In this document: positions 48,235 through 56,705 of the stretch, piece after piece
Position numbering within the stretch: position 1 is the stretch's first letter
Layout of the letters: each line of letters begins with the position of its first letter
Assembly (NCBI RefSeq): GCF_001404515.1
Contig: NZ_CXWE01000005.1
Location: forward strand, 186,001-250,000
Source of the DNA: Roseibium album
Lineage (GTDB): Bacteria; Pseudomonadota; Alphaproteobacteria; Rhizobiales; Stappiaceae
Length of the DNA stretch: 64,000 bases
Direction of reading: 5' to 3'
Notes under the pieces: model-generated
What the model saw: the letters and a program-made list of their open reading frames with translations, nothing else
Databases searched by the model: none
Told to the model about the DNA's origin: nothing
Position numbers and translations under genes: made by a program

Positions 48235-49992
48235 ATGACGCTAGGTTCAAATCCGATTTCAAATTCGGTTGCAGCGAAAATTCTCTCACTGGTTGCGTTT
48301 CTATGTATCGGGCTGGTCGTCGTTGCCGCGGTTGCAATCATTCAAATGAACCTCATCGGCAAGGAACTGGCCAACATTGCGGAAAAGGACATTCCGCTTA
48401 CCGAGGCTATCAGTCATGTGACCAATCATCAGTTGGAACAGGCAGTGCTCGTTGAACGCATGATGCGCATCGCCGGTGTCAGCGATGAAGCCGAAAAATC
48501 ACATTTCGGCACCATGAAGGAGCATCTTCAGAAACTTGAAAAAAAGGTCGCAGATGAAATTTTGAAAGCCGAGCAACTGGCTGAGTATGCGTTGGCCAAT
48601 TCGAGCACGGAAGTTGAGCGCAAGGAGTTTGAAATGGCGGTCGATCGTTTGAAACAGATCGAACGGGAATATGCGACATACAAGCTCCATGTCGACGAAA
48701 TCATGATTTATGTTGAACAGAACGACCTTGAGGCGGCAAACAAACTCCTGATCACCCTGGAGGAAGAACAGGAACGTCTTGATCACGAACTCATCGCTCT
48801 GCTTGAAGAAATCGAGGGATTTACACTAGCCGCCGCGCTGGCAGCTGAAGCGCATGAAAAGCAGGCGCTTCGTCAAATAACCGTCGTATCGATTGCCACG
48901 TTTCTGCTTTGCGGAATCGGTTCGGTTCTCTTTGCCCGTTTCATGATCTCAAAGCCTCTCAATGAGGTATCCGGAGGACTGTTCGAGCTTGCCAGGGGCA
49001 ATACGGATGTAAGCGTAAGAGTACGTTCACGGGATGAAATCGGCAAGGTCGCCCAGGCCTTCGAGGTTTTCCGGGATAACGTGATCGAAATGAAGCGCCT
49101 GCAGGAACAGGCCCGTGAAGAAGAAGCTCAGGCAGAAGCCGACCGGCGCGACACTCGTTTACGGCTGGCCGATGAACTTGAAGGCAAGTTGATGACGAGT
49201 TGCGAGGCTGTTGTCACGGCGTTGCAGCATCTGTCGGATGGCGCTCACCAACTGGCAAAAAACAGTGATGAAACCCTTGAACGCTCCAACACCGTTGCTG
49301 CCGCAGCAGAAGAAGCGACAGCATGCGTTCAATCCGTCGCTTCTGCGTCAGAGGAACTTGCCAGCTCGATCCAGGAAATCAGTCGCCAGATAACGTTCGC
49401 CAACACGTCGACCACAAACACGTCAGAGCAAGCGGCAACATCGGATCAAACTGTCAGGCAGCTTTCCTCAGCCGCGGAAGAAATAACAGAAGTGCTGAAG
49501 CTGATCAGCGACATCGCCGACCAGACAAACCTGCTCGCCCTCAACGCAACAATTGAAGCCGCAAGAGCCGGAGAGGCCGGCAAGGGCTTCGCAGTTGTTG
49601 CGTCCGAAGTAAAAGCCCTTGCCAATCAGACTGGCCAGGCGACTGACCAGATAGGAACACAACTCAGCGGAGTTCAATCAGGGGCAGCCACCTGTTCGGA
49701 CGCCATTACCAGGGTCGTCACATCCATGAGCGCAATTCGCGAACAGGTTTCAAGTATCGCGTCGGCGATAGAGGAACAAAATGCGGTGACAGCTGAAATC
49801 GCCAAGAATGCATCCGAGGTTGCCCAGGGAAGTGCTGATATTTCGATGAACATCACTGAGGTCAATCAGGCGGCACAGGTTTCCGGTGAAAGGGTGAAAG
49901 AAGTCGCAGGCCGGGTTGACGACGTATCGACCCAGATCAACACCATCAGAAACGGTCTCGCCGATTTCCTGGGCCATTTGAGAGCTGCGTGA
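48235..49992 (+). CDS. Methyl-accepting chemotaxis protein
   Basis: The 585-residue receptor has a first membrane span (~12-35), a periplasmic helical domain (~36-205), a second span (~211-232), a HAMP domain (~235-290) and a cytoplasmic signalling coiled coil. Its tip has [34 protein letters not shown], the site of CheA/CheW contact. Acidic runs after span 1 and [20 protein letters not shown] suggest a four-helix sensor. I chose the ATG at 48235 (GAGA upstream) over the GTG at 48223. It has no che genes nearby. No C-terminal NWETF-like receptor tail is seen. Confidence 0.94.
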   Translation: MTLGSNPISNSVAAKILSLVAFLCIGLVVVAAVAIIQMNLIGKELANIAEKDIPLTEAISHVTNHQLEQAVLVERMMRIAGVSDEAEKSHFGTMKEHLQKLEKKVADEILKAEQLAEYALANSSTEVERKEFEMAVDRLKQIEREYATYKLHVDEIMIYVEQNDLEAANKLLITLEEEQERLDHELIALLEEIEGFTLAAALAAEAHEKQALRQITVVSIATFLLCGIGSVLFARFMISKPLNEVSGGLFELARGNTDVSVRVRSRDEIGKVAQAFEVFRDNVIEMKRLQEQAREEEAQAEADRRDTRLRLADELEGKLMTSCEAVVTALQHLSDGAHQLAKNSDETLERSNTVAAAAEEATACVQSVASASEELASSIQEISRQITFANTSTTNTSEQAATSDQTVRQLSSAAEEITEVLKLISDIADQTNLLALNATIEAARAGEAGKGFAVVASEVKALANQTGQATDQIGTQLSGVQSGAATCSDAITRVVTSMSAIREQVSSIASAIEEQNAVTAEIAKNASEVAQGSADISMNITEVNQAAQVSGERVKEVAGRVDDVSTQINTIRNGLADFLGHLRAA

Positions 49993-50003
49993 CGCAACCG
50001 GAG

Positions 50004-50040
50004 TGTCCTGAACGGAAGGTGCTCCCGCTCAGGACATTTT
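50004..50040 (+). terminator. Rho-independent terminator of the chemoreceptor gene
   Basis: TGTCCTGA (50004-50011) pairs with TCAGGACA (50029-50036) and TTTT follows. It lies 12 bp after the stop and before the convergent DUF1062 gene. Confidence 0.8.
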
Positions 50041-50053
50041 CGAGGGATGCGCC

Positions 50054-50692
50054 TCACTCCATCTTTGGAAAGTTCATCAATCTGTAATTCAGATCAGATA
50101 CGCGCGTGCACTGTGTCGACCGTATCTCAACAACTGTTCTTTCCTTGATCGGTCGTTTCATCGCCTTGCCGGAACACAATGGCAGATAGATCGCTCCTTC
50201 CTCCGCCAGTTCATGTACCACGCTTCTTGAAAGTGACAGCTCTTGTGCCAATACCTTGTCCATTCGCACCGGACACTTCAGCGGATTCAAGATGGTCAGG
50301 TTTGATTGAGAACCGTTTTCGCTCGTGCGGACCTGCAACCGTTTTGTGATCGAGAATTCGGAACCATGTCCCGACGCTACACAAGCCGAATTGGCGAGAG
50401 GATTTGAGGCAATTCGGTGCGCAAGGGACGCGTCGTTTTCCTGAAGTGATACCAGCAGATCACGCGGAATGTTCCCGACCGGTCGTCTTTCGAAGAGGGA
50501 GAGGTTCCAGCGATTGTCACATGCAAGACACTTGTAGATCAGCCAGGCATCCAACCGGCTACCATTCGCGTTCAGCCGGAATTTACCGGTCGAGGCAAAC
50601 GAACTGATTGCGCCACAGCGGCGACAGGGGTGTTTGATTTGGGGGGATTCGGTTGTCAGGACAGTCCATTCAACACTTGATAACAATGACAT
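50054..50692 (-). CDS. DUF1062 family protein
   Basis: The 212-residue protein fits the DUF1062 pattern: WTVLTTESPQIKHPCRRCGAISSFASTGKFRLNANGSRLDAWLIYKCLACDNRWNLSLFERRPVG. The two Cys-x2-Cys pairs (C23/C26 and C55/C58) would form a zinc-ribbon-like site. The C-terminal half has an S4-like look (KVLAQELSLSRSVVHELAEEGAIYL). Such a pairing hints at nucleic-acid binding, but no role is established. The start at 50692 has only a weak ribosome site. Confidence 0.8.
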   Translation of the reverse strand: MSLLSSVEWTVLTTESPQIKHPCRRCGAISSFASTGKFRLNANGSRLDAWLIYKCLACDNRWNLSLFERRPVGNIPRDLLVSLQENDASLAHRIASNPLANSACVASGHGSEFSITKRLQVRTSENGSQSNLTILNPLKCPVRMDKVLAQELSLSRSVVHELAEEGAIYLPLCSGKAMKRPIKERTVVEIRSTQCTRVSDLNYRLMNFPKME

Positions 50693-51031
50693 TCCGTCGG
50701 TCTTCCCGCAAAGGGAAGTCCGTCGACGGGCGGTCGGGATCCTGCCGGCTGGAGAGCCGGCGAAATTCGGTCTGGCTGTGTTGGATATTCAGGATGTTGT
50801 GGCGTATCGGAAAACAATACGGCAAGGCCAAGCCACACCGGTCCCGATCCGCCTCATGACGAACAAGTCAATGGGTCACTCCTGCGAGTAACCAGCGGAT
50901 ACGAAGACCGGTCAGAGTGTAGGCAAGACGATCATCCTGATTGAAAAACGGATCGGTTTTTTAGCCGATGCTGACGGGATGGACAAGAGGTACCGGGAAA
51001 GCACGATCTCCAGGTGATGCCGTGGCAACAC
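50693..51031. other. Intergenic stretch with two adjacent hairpins
   Basis: In this 339-bp gap upstream of the DUF1062 gene lie CTTCCC-GCAAA-GGGAAG (50702-50718) and GCCGGCT-GGAG-AGCCGGC (50744-50761), both perfect stems within 70 bp of the DUF1062 start codon. They would be in its leader or promoter. A plus-strand open frame here (50634-50891) has no ribosome site and is discounted. Confidence 0.4.
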
Positions 51032-51823
51032 TCAGGCGCCCCTGGCCTCCCTGGCCAGGTTTACAAGCACCGGGCGGACTTCTTCCGGCTGGTCGAGAAC
51101 ATTTGCAAACCACAGCCGCTCAACCTTGTCGCCAGCAACAAGATCCAACCCTTCGGGATCAAGACCTGCGAGACGCCAGTTTGCAGTTTCTGCCTTGCAC
51201 AGCACTTCAGCATAAAGCTTGACGGCGTCGGCGTGGTCTTCATTCATGTGTGTCACTGCACCACCTTCCATCGCAATCCAGCTTTCAGCATCGCCGAGCG
51301 GTGACAGCATGTCTTCAGACTGAAGTTCAAAAGCCTTGCCAAAGCCGCCATTCAGGCTTGCCCGTTCGAGCTCGAGCCGAAAAAAGGAAAAGTCGCCAAA
51401 ATCGGCATAGAGCTCGGCTTTGGGATGGCGCAACAGGTAGCGGCGACGCAGTCGTTGATGAACGTCGCCACCACGCTCGATCCGGTGCGCTTTGCAGAAA
51501 AGGGAGACTCTGGGATGGGCAAGCGGATCGCCTTTCCCGGGCTCCCCGAGCAAGAGGGAACAGACCGGTGTTTCCAGGATCGCGGCCGTATGGCCTGACA
51601 AGGTGCTGGTCAATATGACGGGCGTCCCGTCGAGGTCCGTTGCAACAGCAACACGGCTGGCAAGCGGAAGTCCTGTGCCCGCTTCCAAAACAGCGAGTGC
51701 ACCGAAACGGGCCTTCCGGAGGAGGGTCCTTGCCAGCCGACGCGACGCGTCATCCGTTTCCCTGACTACTGACTGCGGTTCTCTTTCGTTTTTGTCTTCT
51801 GGTTCCAAACCGGTCTCCTGCAC
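51032..51823 (-). CDS. HugZ-like split-barrel protein with DUF2470 domain
   Basis: The 263-residue protein has an FMN-type split barrel (residues ~25-160; LLRKARFGALAVLEAGTGLPLASRVAVATDLDGTPVILTSTLSGHTAAILE) and a C-terminal DUF2470 domain with AVTHMNEDHADAVKLYAE. This arrangement is seen in HugZ/HutZ haem-utilisation proteins, which bind or degrade haem, and in related pyridoxamine oxidase-like proteins. No haem-uptake genes are near. The frame opens at a GTG (51823). A TTG at 51808 has GGAG 6 nt upstream and may be the true start. Confidence 0.83.
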   Translation of the reverse strand: MQETGLEPEDKNEREPQSVVRETDDASRRLARTLLRKARFGALAVLEAGTGLPLASRVAVATDLDGTPVILTSTLSGHTAAILETPVCSLLLGEPGKGDPLAHPRVSLFCKAHRIERGGDVHQRLRRRYLLRHPKAELYADFGDFSFFRLELERASLNGGFGKAFELQSEDMLSPLGDAESWIAMEGGAVTHMNEDHADAVKLYAEVLCKAETANWRLAGLDPEGLDLVAGDKVERLWFANVLDQPEEVRPVLVNLAREARGA

Positions 51824-51989
51824 TCATGCCGCGTCTCGAATAGCTCCCTCCGGAACAAGAAACACCACAGCAGAAACCTGAACGCAAGATGAACGGCCAC
51901 ATCAGAACCGGTTCAGGGCATCTGTGCGATTGTTCATTCGTCAGCTACGGCGCCAGACAGTAAGGCGCAGGCACCTGGAGAAACAACCG

Positions 51990-52421
51990 ATGAAAAAAAT
52001 GAGCAAAAGCCTGATTGCCGTCGCCCTGTCCGGCGCTTTATTGGTCCCGACAATTGCAACAGCCGAAGCCGGTCCGAAACGAGGCTGGAACGGTCATCAT
52101 CACGGTGGGCACCACTACAACCACAGACGTCATAGAAACAACAACAACGTTGGCGCAGCCGTTGCAGCAGGTGTGATCGGTCTCGCCGCGGGCGCAATCC
52201 TTCTTGGAGCCGCAAACCGGCCAGCTTATGCTGGACCGCCCCCACCCCCGCCGGCGAACTACTACCCACCTGCGCCCTACCCGGGCCAGGTTCACGGCGC
52301 GGTCGGATACCAGCCCTGGAGCCCGGCCTGGTACCAGTACTGTTCATCGAAATTCCGGTCCTTCAATCCCTCGACCGGCACCTACACCACCTATCGGGGC
52401 GAGCAGCGTTTCTGCCAGTAA
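51990..52421 (+). CDS. BA14K-family secreted protein
   Basis: The 143-residue protein has a signal peptide (LIAVALSGALLVPTIATAEA), a His/Asn/Arg-rich stretch (residues ~32-52), an Ala/Gly-rich hydrophobic segment, a Pro/Tyr-rich part and a C-terminal BA14K motif (SPAWYQYCSSKFRSFNPSTGTYTTYRGEQRFC). BA14K proteins were first described in Brucella as immunoreactive lectin-like proteins. Function in free-living bacteria is unclear. The start at 51990 has GGAG 9 nt upstream. The open frame further upstream is not coding-like. Confidence 0.88.
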   Translation: MKKMSKSLIAVALSGALLVPTIATAEAGPKRGWNGHHHGGHHYNHRRHRNNNNVGAAVAAGVIGLAAGAILLGAANRPAYAGPPPPPPANYYPPAPYPGQVHGAVGYQPWSPAWYQYCSSKFRSFNPSTGTYTTYRGEQRFCQ

Positions 52422-52448
52422 CTTTCCGAGTTCGTCCCGCACCTTCCG

Positions 52449-52499
52449 GCAGCAGGCAAACCGTCAGCCGAACTGACCTCCCGTCTGCTGCATTTTTTT
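52449..52499 (+). terminator. Terminator after the BA14K gene
   Basis: Outer stem GCAGCAG (52449-52455) with CTGCTGC (52485-52491) encloses an inner stem GTCAG-CCGAA-CTGAC (52463-52477) and is followed by A and seven T. Confidence 0.8.
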
Positions 52500-52582
52500 A
52501 CCTGCGAAACTCGTGATACTGGCAAGGCCCAACTACTGGATTGGCATTGACAATCTTAAAGTCAGATGCGCTTCTTAGCTCA

Positions 52583-53329
52583 ATGCATCGGGCTATTCTT
52601 CATGGTTCAATCGTCTGTTTCTTGACCCTGCTCACGCAGATCGGCGGGGTGGCCTGGTTGATTGCACTCGTGACCAAACACCGGCTTCTAACGTTCGCAT
52701 CTCTTTATGTGGCGCTCACGATTGCAACAATGTTTGTGGCTCCCATGTTTGGACGCGTACCACTGAACTGTCGGTCAGAGGGAGCATTCAAAATGCAGTC
52801 TCCAGTCTATTGCGTACTCAACCGGAACTATGTCTCGCCTGAACTGCGCAATGTTGTGCAAGAACTTGCAGATAACGTGTCTAATCAGTTTCCCGGGACA
52901 ATCACGTTGGCGCTTGATGGAAGTTTCCCCTTTTTTGACAGTTTTCCGTTACTGCCGCACTTGTCCCATGATGATGGGCGAAAACTGGATCTCGCCTTCT
53001 ATTATCGCAACGATACAGGCTATCTGACTGGCAAAACTTCTTCGCCAATCGGCTATTTCGATTTTGTAGACGGTGAAACGTCATGCGCCGAAAAGTGGCG
53101 GTCGTTGCGATGGAAACTGGAGTGGCTGCAACCCCTCTGGCACGATTTTCAAATTGAACCCGCACGCACGCGAGCGGCAATCGCGTGGTTGGCGCATGAC
53201 CCTCGCGTTCAAAAAATTCTCCTGGAGCCTCACTTGCGAGATACCCTCGCCGTTCGGTTCGACAAAATACGCTTCCAGGGTTGTTTCGCTGCCCGTCATG
53301 ACGGCCATATCCATTTTCAAATTCATTGA
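52583..53329 (+). CDS. Membrane protein with LAS-type metallopeptidase motif
   Basis: I do not recognise a named family. The 248-residue product has two membrane spans (about residues 7-30 and 36-56) and a soluble domain with SHDDGRKLDLAFYY, which fits the LAS signature SxHxxGRxxD (H129, D136), and GHIHFQIH near the end giving H242-x-H244. LAS enzymes are zinc peptidases that cut peptidoglycan peptides (VanX, MepA). The domain would face the periplasm or cytoplasm depending on topology. The frame opens at a TTG (52541), but the ATG at 52583 starts right at the first span. It overlaps the convergent extensin-family gene by 7 bp. Confidence 0.6.
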   Translation: MHRAILHGSIVCFLTLLTQIGGVAWLIALVTKHRLLTFASLYVALTIATMFVAPMFGRVPLNCRSEGAFKMQSPVYCVLNRNYVSPELRNVVQELADNVSNQFPGTITLALDGSFPFFDSFPLLPHLSHDDGRKLDLAFYYRNDTGYLTGKTSSPIGYFDFVDGETSCAEKWRSLRWKLEWLQPLWHDFQIEPARTRAAIAWLAHDPRVQKILLEPHLRDTLAVRFDKIRFQGCFAARHDGHIHFQIH

Positions 53330-54087
53330 CAGATCAGATACGTACAGGTCTTGCCATGGCAGCCGATATCCAGATGCATATGCGACTTGTGAAACTCATC
53401 GCCTTCCGGGCTGAGAACAGTCGTAAAGCGCTCGCATGCACTCTTGTGAATGGCTTTCAAATACAGTCCTTGCGCGGTTTCCTGTCCCCAGTCCGTTTCT
53501 ACTGAAACCGAAGATCCGTCGCGCATTTTAAATCCGGAAATATCAACCGCCTTGCCCAGCGCATGCTCGGAGAGTTTGCCGTCAGGCAGGTTGTTGCGCC
53601 GGCGGCATTGATAACCCGGACCAGTGCCAATAACACCAACACCTGCCTTGAAGTGTTGCTCAGCCGCAGGCAGGGCGTCAATTTGGAGCCACTTCGTCAA
53701 AACCCTTGCAAACTCGCATGAAACCGTGACCGGATTTTTGAAACTTACGGAAGCTTCCTTGTACATTATCGCCGTGAGCCTGACAGGAGCCTCGACGCCG
53801 CAACCGGCATCGCCCGACCGTTCTCCGTTGATATCCGGAAGCAGAGAATAGGTCGCTCCTGTCAAGTTGCATTTCATTGGGGCTGCAGATGGCGCGATCG
53901 GTGTCTCCGCACGTTCCCTGTCCCGATTGGGTTTGCGCTGCGGGAGGTCAACACCCTCGATAAAAGGCTGTTTGTTCGGGGTTTCCAGTGGCTTGGCGCG
54001 TGGCATCGGCTCCAAGGCGTTTACCGGAACCGATAGCATTGCAAGAACTGGCCAAATCACAAATCCGGAAACTGTGACTTTCAGCAT
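53323..54087 (-). CDS. Extensin-like C-terminal family protein (LAS-fold type)
   Basis: The 254-residue protein has a signal peptide (MLKVTVSGFVIWPVLAMLSVPVNALE), a Pro-rich linker (residues ~25-70) and an extensin-like C-terminal domain (~72-254). The domain has SEHALGKAVDISGF (H175-x6-D182) and HKSHMHLDIGCHG (H236-x-H238), the LAS metallopeptidase residues, plus several cysteine pairs. It is probably a periplasmic peptidoglycan-directed protein. The ATG at 54087 has GAGGG 9 nt upstream and is preferred over the TTG at 54117. Confidence 0.85.
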   Translation of the reverse strand: MLKVTVSGFVIWPVLAMLSVPVNALEPMPRAKPLETPNKQPFIEGVDLPQRKPNRDRERAETPIAPSAAPMKCNLTGATYSLLPDINGERSGDAGCGVEAPVRLTAIMYKEASVSFKNPVTVSCEFARVLTKWLQIDALPAAEQHFKAGVGVIGTGPGYQCRRRNNLPDGKLSEHALGKAVDISGFKMRDGSSVSVETDWGQETAQGLYLKAIHKSACERFTTVLSPEGDEFHKSHMHLDIGCHGKTCTYLICQ

Positions 54088-54175
54088 GGGCAAACACCCT
54101 CTTGCGACAGGAATCAATTTATGGATGACTGCCGACCAGCATCAATCAACGCATATCGATTGTCGAGCCTCCAGA

Positions 54176-54802
54176 ATGACACTTGAATTATATACTGCCT
54201 ACGTCTTTGCGACACTCATCGTCCTCGCGATACCCGGACCAACCATCATGTTGGTCGTCAGCTACGCATTGACACAAGGACGCCGGTCTGCGTTCGCCAG
54301 CGTCATGGGCGTCGGACTTGGCGATGCTACCGCAGCAACCGTCTCACTCCTGGGACTGGGCGCCATTCTGGCAGCATCTGCAACTGCCTTTGCCCTGCTG
54401 AAGTGGGTCGGAGCGGCGTACCTTGTCTGGCTGGGGATCAAGATGTGGCGCAGCCGCCCGGGATCTTTGGGCGTGCAGCACGTGGAGAACATCCCCGTGC
54501 GCAAGATTTTCTGGCATGCCTATGTCGTCACGTCACTCAATCCCAAGGGCATTGTTTTCTTCATGGCGTTCCTGCCGCACTTTATCGCCCCTCAGGCCAC
54601 GGTTGCTCCCCAGCTCGTTCTTTTGGGATCGACATTCGTCGTGCTGGGCATTCTGAACGCTGCGGTCTACGCATTTGCGGCGGCAGCGGTCGGACGAAAA
54701 CTCAGGAATCCGTCACTACTAAGAATGGTCAACAAGGTTGGTGGCGGTTTTTTGATATCCGCGGCTGCCATGACGGCAACACTGCAACGCTCCACCGGCT
54801 AG
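54176..54802 (+). CDS. LysE/RhtB-family amino acid exporter
   Basis: The 208-residue membrane protein has about six spans and family signatures: AYVFATLIVLAIPGPTIMLVVSYALTQGRRSAFASVMGVGLGD, KWVGAAYLVWLGIKMWRS and TSLNPKGIVFFMAFLPHFI. These export amino acids or derivatives such as lysine or homoserine lactone; the substrate cannot be told. The frame is open far upstream (to 53867) but that overlaps the antisense extensin gene. The ATG at 54176 (or 54125) is near the membrane start. It ends 15 bp from the convergent DUF2336 gene. Confidence 0.88.
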   Translation: MTLELYTAYVFATLIVLAIPGPTIMLVVSYALTQGRRSAFASVMGVGLGDATAATVSLLGLGAILAASATAFALLKWVGAAYLVWLGIKMWRSRPGSLGVQHVENIPVRKIFWHAYVVTSLNPKGIVFFMAFLPHFIAPQATVAPQLVLLGSTFVVLGILNAAVYAFAAAAVGRKLRNPSLLRMVNKVGGGFLISAAAMTATLQRSTG

Positions 54803-54817
54803 CATCCTTTGCAGGTC

Positions 54818-55963
54818 TTATCGGCTGGCGGCAAATGGAACATTCTTTTTTGGACGGCGCTTCGATTTTTCGGTGTTCTCGTCCTCTGGCTTGGGGCCGA
54901 AAGTTGCTCCGGACTTTTTTAATGTCTCCAGAGAACGCTTTGCACCCTGTTCGCTGAGCGCATCATATCGCTGGATAGCCGCATTCAGCTCCAGCCCACC
55001 CATCCGCAACCGACGAGCGCGCATGGTCAGAATATCCTTGTAGGCAGCCGCGGTCACACCGTTCGCCTTGCATAGGATGATCAATGCCTTGTCGCTTGCA
55101 CTGAACAGCAGTTGCGATACCGCCGCTTGAGGCAGGTCGCTGACCCTTGCCAGCAACATGCCCAGCTCAGCTGTACGGTCTGCCCTGGCGAAATTTTTCA
55201 CCGCTTCGTCAATGTTTGTCTTCTTGCTCATCACATCCTTGATGAGCGCGTTTGACTCTTCTCTCGCATCGTCCAGCTTGTGCGTTCGCGCAGCAACTTC
55301 TGTTGCTGCTCTTTCCGCCAGCAGATGAACAAGGGTGTTGTCTGCCCCGAGCGCCGTAATCCGTTCCTGCAATGCAGATGTCAAAAACGGCAGCAAGGCA
55401 TGCGCCGCCTCCTCCGGAAGATCCGGGCGACTGACCAGCGCCGCCTGAATCGATTCATCGGAACGCGCTTTTTCGACAAGTTTGAGGAACGATGCTTCAG
55501 CGAACTCCGCTCCCTCGTTTTCCGCGACTTTCGTCAAAACCTTGCTGTCACCCCGGTCAACCAGCACTGACGTCACGGTCTTGTCGACCGTTTTTCGACC
55601 GGCAATCGCACCCAGGTGATCCATCGATGCAGAGGAAGCAATCTCCACCAGATCTTCGGACGTCAGCGCTGGGGAGTGTTCAAGTACCGGTTCGGCAACT
55701 GCGATCGTATCTTTCGCCAGTTTCACCATAAGCTCGTGAGGAGCACCCTCTTCGTGGCAAACTCTTTTTGCCAGGATCATGCGTGTTTCTTCTTCGAGCT
55801 GACCCAGCACCTTCAGAACGATATCGCCAAATAGCAGGCTGATCTGTTCGTCACGGTCGTCACCAGAACTGACAAACAGGTCAGTGAGCGTACTGATCAG
55901 GCTCTTGCGGCCGACAGCACTTGTATCTCTTGCCAGCTCCGCCAGTTTCGAAAGATTGAACAT
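54818..55963 (-). CDS. DUF2336 family helical-repeat protein
   Basis: The 381-residue protein is almost wholly alpha-helical, with repeated LVEIASSASMDHLGAIAGRK / LPEEAAHALLPFLTSAL-type units like HEAT or leucine-rich variant repeats, as in the alphaproteobacterial DUF2336 family. The last ~25 residues are charged (KPEDENTEKSKRRPKK). No enzyme motif is seen. A scaffold or regulatory role is only a guess. Confidence 0.8.
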   Translation of the reverse strand: MFNLSKLAELARDTSAVGRKSLISTLTDLFVSSGDDRDEQISLLFGDIVLKVLGQLEEETRMILAKRVCHEEGAPHELMVKLAKDTIAVAEPVLEHSPALTSEDLVEIASSASMDHLGAIAGRKTVDKTVTSVLVDRGDSKVLTKVAENEGAEFAEASFLKLVEKARSDESIQAALVSRPDLPEEAAHALLPFLTSALQERITALGADNTLVHLLAERAATEVAARTHKLDDAREESNALIKDVMSKKTNIDEAVKNFARADRTAELGMLLARVSDLPQAAVSQLLFSASDKALIILCKANGVTAAAYKDILTMRARRLRMGGLELNAAIQRYDALSEQGAKRSLETLKKSGATFGPKPEDENTEKSKRRPKKNVPFAASR

Positions 55964-56310
55964 CTACACTCCGATGCGCCGACTGCGCTTCGGTTCAAGC
56001 TAGCAAGAGCATGTTAACATTACGCTACTCGTGTTTCGCCGCCCGGACGGCGTCTCCGGATCAATTTAAACCGATTGATATTGATTCGAGATTTGGCGCA
56101 ATGAAAAAAAATCTGACCCAAACAGACAAACCTACGACTTTTGTACAACAGCTTATTTCGTTACCGATCAAGACTTTAAGGATAGAACACACGCACAGTT
56201 CAACCAGTAAGCGCAATTTTCCGCTGCATCGCAGCATCTTTTTTGCTTCGTTTCCCTAAATCACTGCCTTAATATTGAAGTGTCAAAGTGAGGTAATCGG
56301 GAGCGGACAG
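55964..56310. other. Intergenic stretch upstream of the 27-residue gene
   Basis: This AT-rich region contains the promoter of the DUF2336 gene (minus) and presumably that of the small gene at 56311 (plus). A frame at 56011-56259 has no ribosome site and poor composition. I see no hairpin or repeat worth listing. Confidence 0.35.
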
Positions 56311-56394
56311 ATGACTCTAGCGCGGAACCTGAACAGGATTGCCTTTATCGCAGCATTCGTATTCTTGGCTGCAATTGTGGTCGGCCTTATCTAA
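56311..56394 (+). CDS. 27-residue predicted small membrane protein
   Basis: ATG at 56311, preceded by GGGAG at 7-nt spacing, opens a frame whose product begins MTLARNLNRIAFIAAFVFLA and then reads AIVVGLI to the stop. It is a single membrane span of about 18 hydrophobic residues after a short basic head with two arginines (positive-inside). Too short for standard annotation. The combination of a good ribosome site and a clean membrane helix makes it a credible small protein. Function unknown. Confidence 0.6.
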   Translation: MTLARNLNRIAFIAAFVFLAAIVVGLI

Positions 56395-56705
56395 GCCGGT
56401 CCGAAATGCGAGTAAATATAACGCTTTAGGGCGTATGCTTGTAAACTGACAAAATGTAATAACGAAAAGTCTTGAAACTCACGCCAGCCGCACCAGAAGG
56501 TGTCGGCGGGCAGAGAGTGTTATCATTCGATTTTTCTGGCAAGACAATTGGCGCAAGGTGCCATGACGCGGGCCTTCGCGCTTGCAAGAAAGAATGTTGT
56601 CGAGCGGTCAATACGCACAACCTTTAATTGTGCAAATTATCCACAGGGCGATCTGGCCTGATGTGCCCGGCCCAAACCGCGTATCTCAACCGGGAAATCG
56701 GTTTG
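56395..56705. other. Intergenic stretch with a 6-bp inverted repeat
   Basis: Between the small gene and the azoR stop. It holds GCACAA-CCTTTAA-TTGTGC (56615-56633), a perfect inverted repeat without a T run, followed by a single TTATCCACA (56637-56645) identical to a DnaA box. No supported gene. Confidence 0.35.

Noticed and set aside
48235..48260. GGTTCAAATCC resembling a tRNA T-loop
   Set aside because: It lies in the start of the chemoreceptor coding frame, and no acceptor, D or anticodon arms can be drawn around it.
50634..50891. 85-codon plus-strand frame next to the DUF1062 gene
   Set aside because: It begins inside DUF1062 on the opposite strand, has no ribosome site, and overlaps the hairpins of the leader region.
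53867..54175. Long upstream extension of the LysE frame
   Set aside because: It is antisense to the extensin-family gene, whose own coding frame and signal peptide are clear. The transporter family begins at the chosen ATG.
56011..56259. 82-codon frame in the gap after the DUF2336 gene
   Set aside because: No ribosome site, mixed composition with no domain or membrane pattern, and AT-rich non-coding character.
56637..56645. Perfect DnaA box TTATCCACA, possible origin
   Set aside because: Only one copy, with no cluster of boxes, no AT-rich unwinding region and no dnaA, dnaN or parAB genes nearby. One exact 9-mer is expected by chance at this scale.
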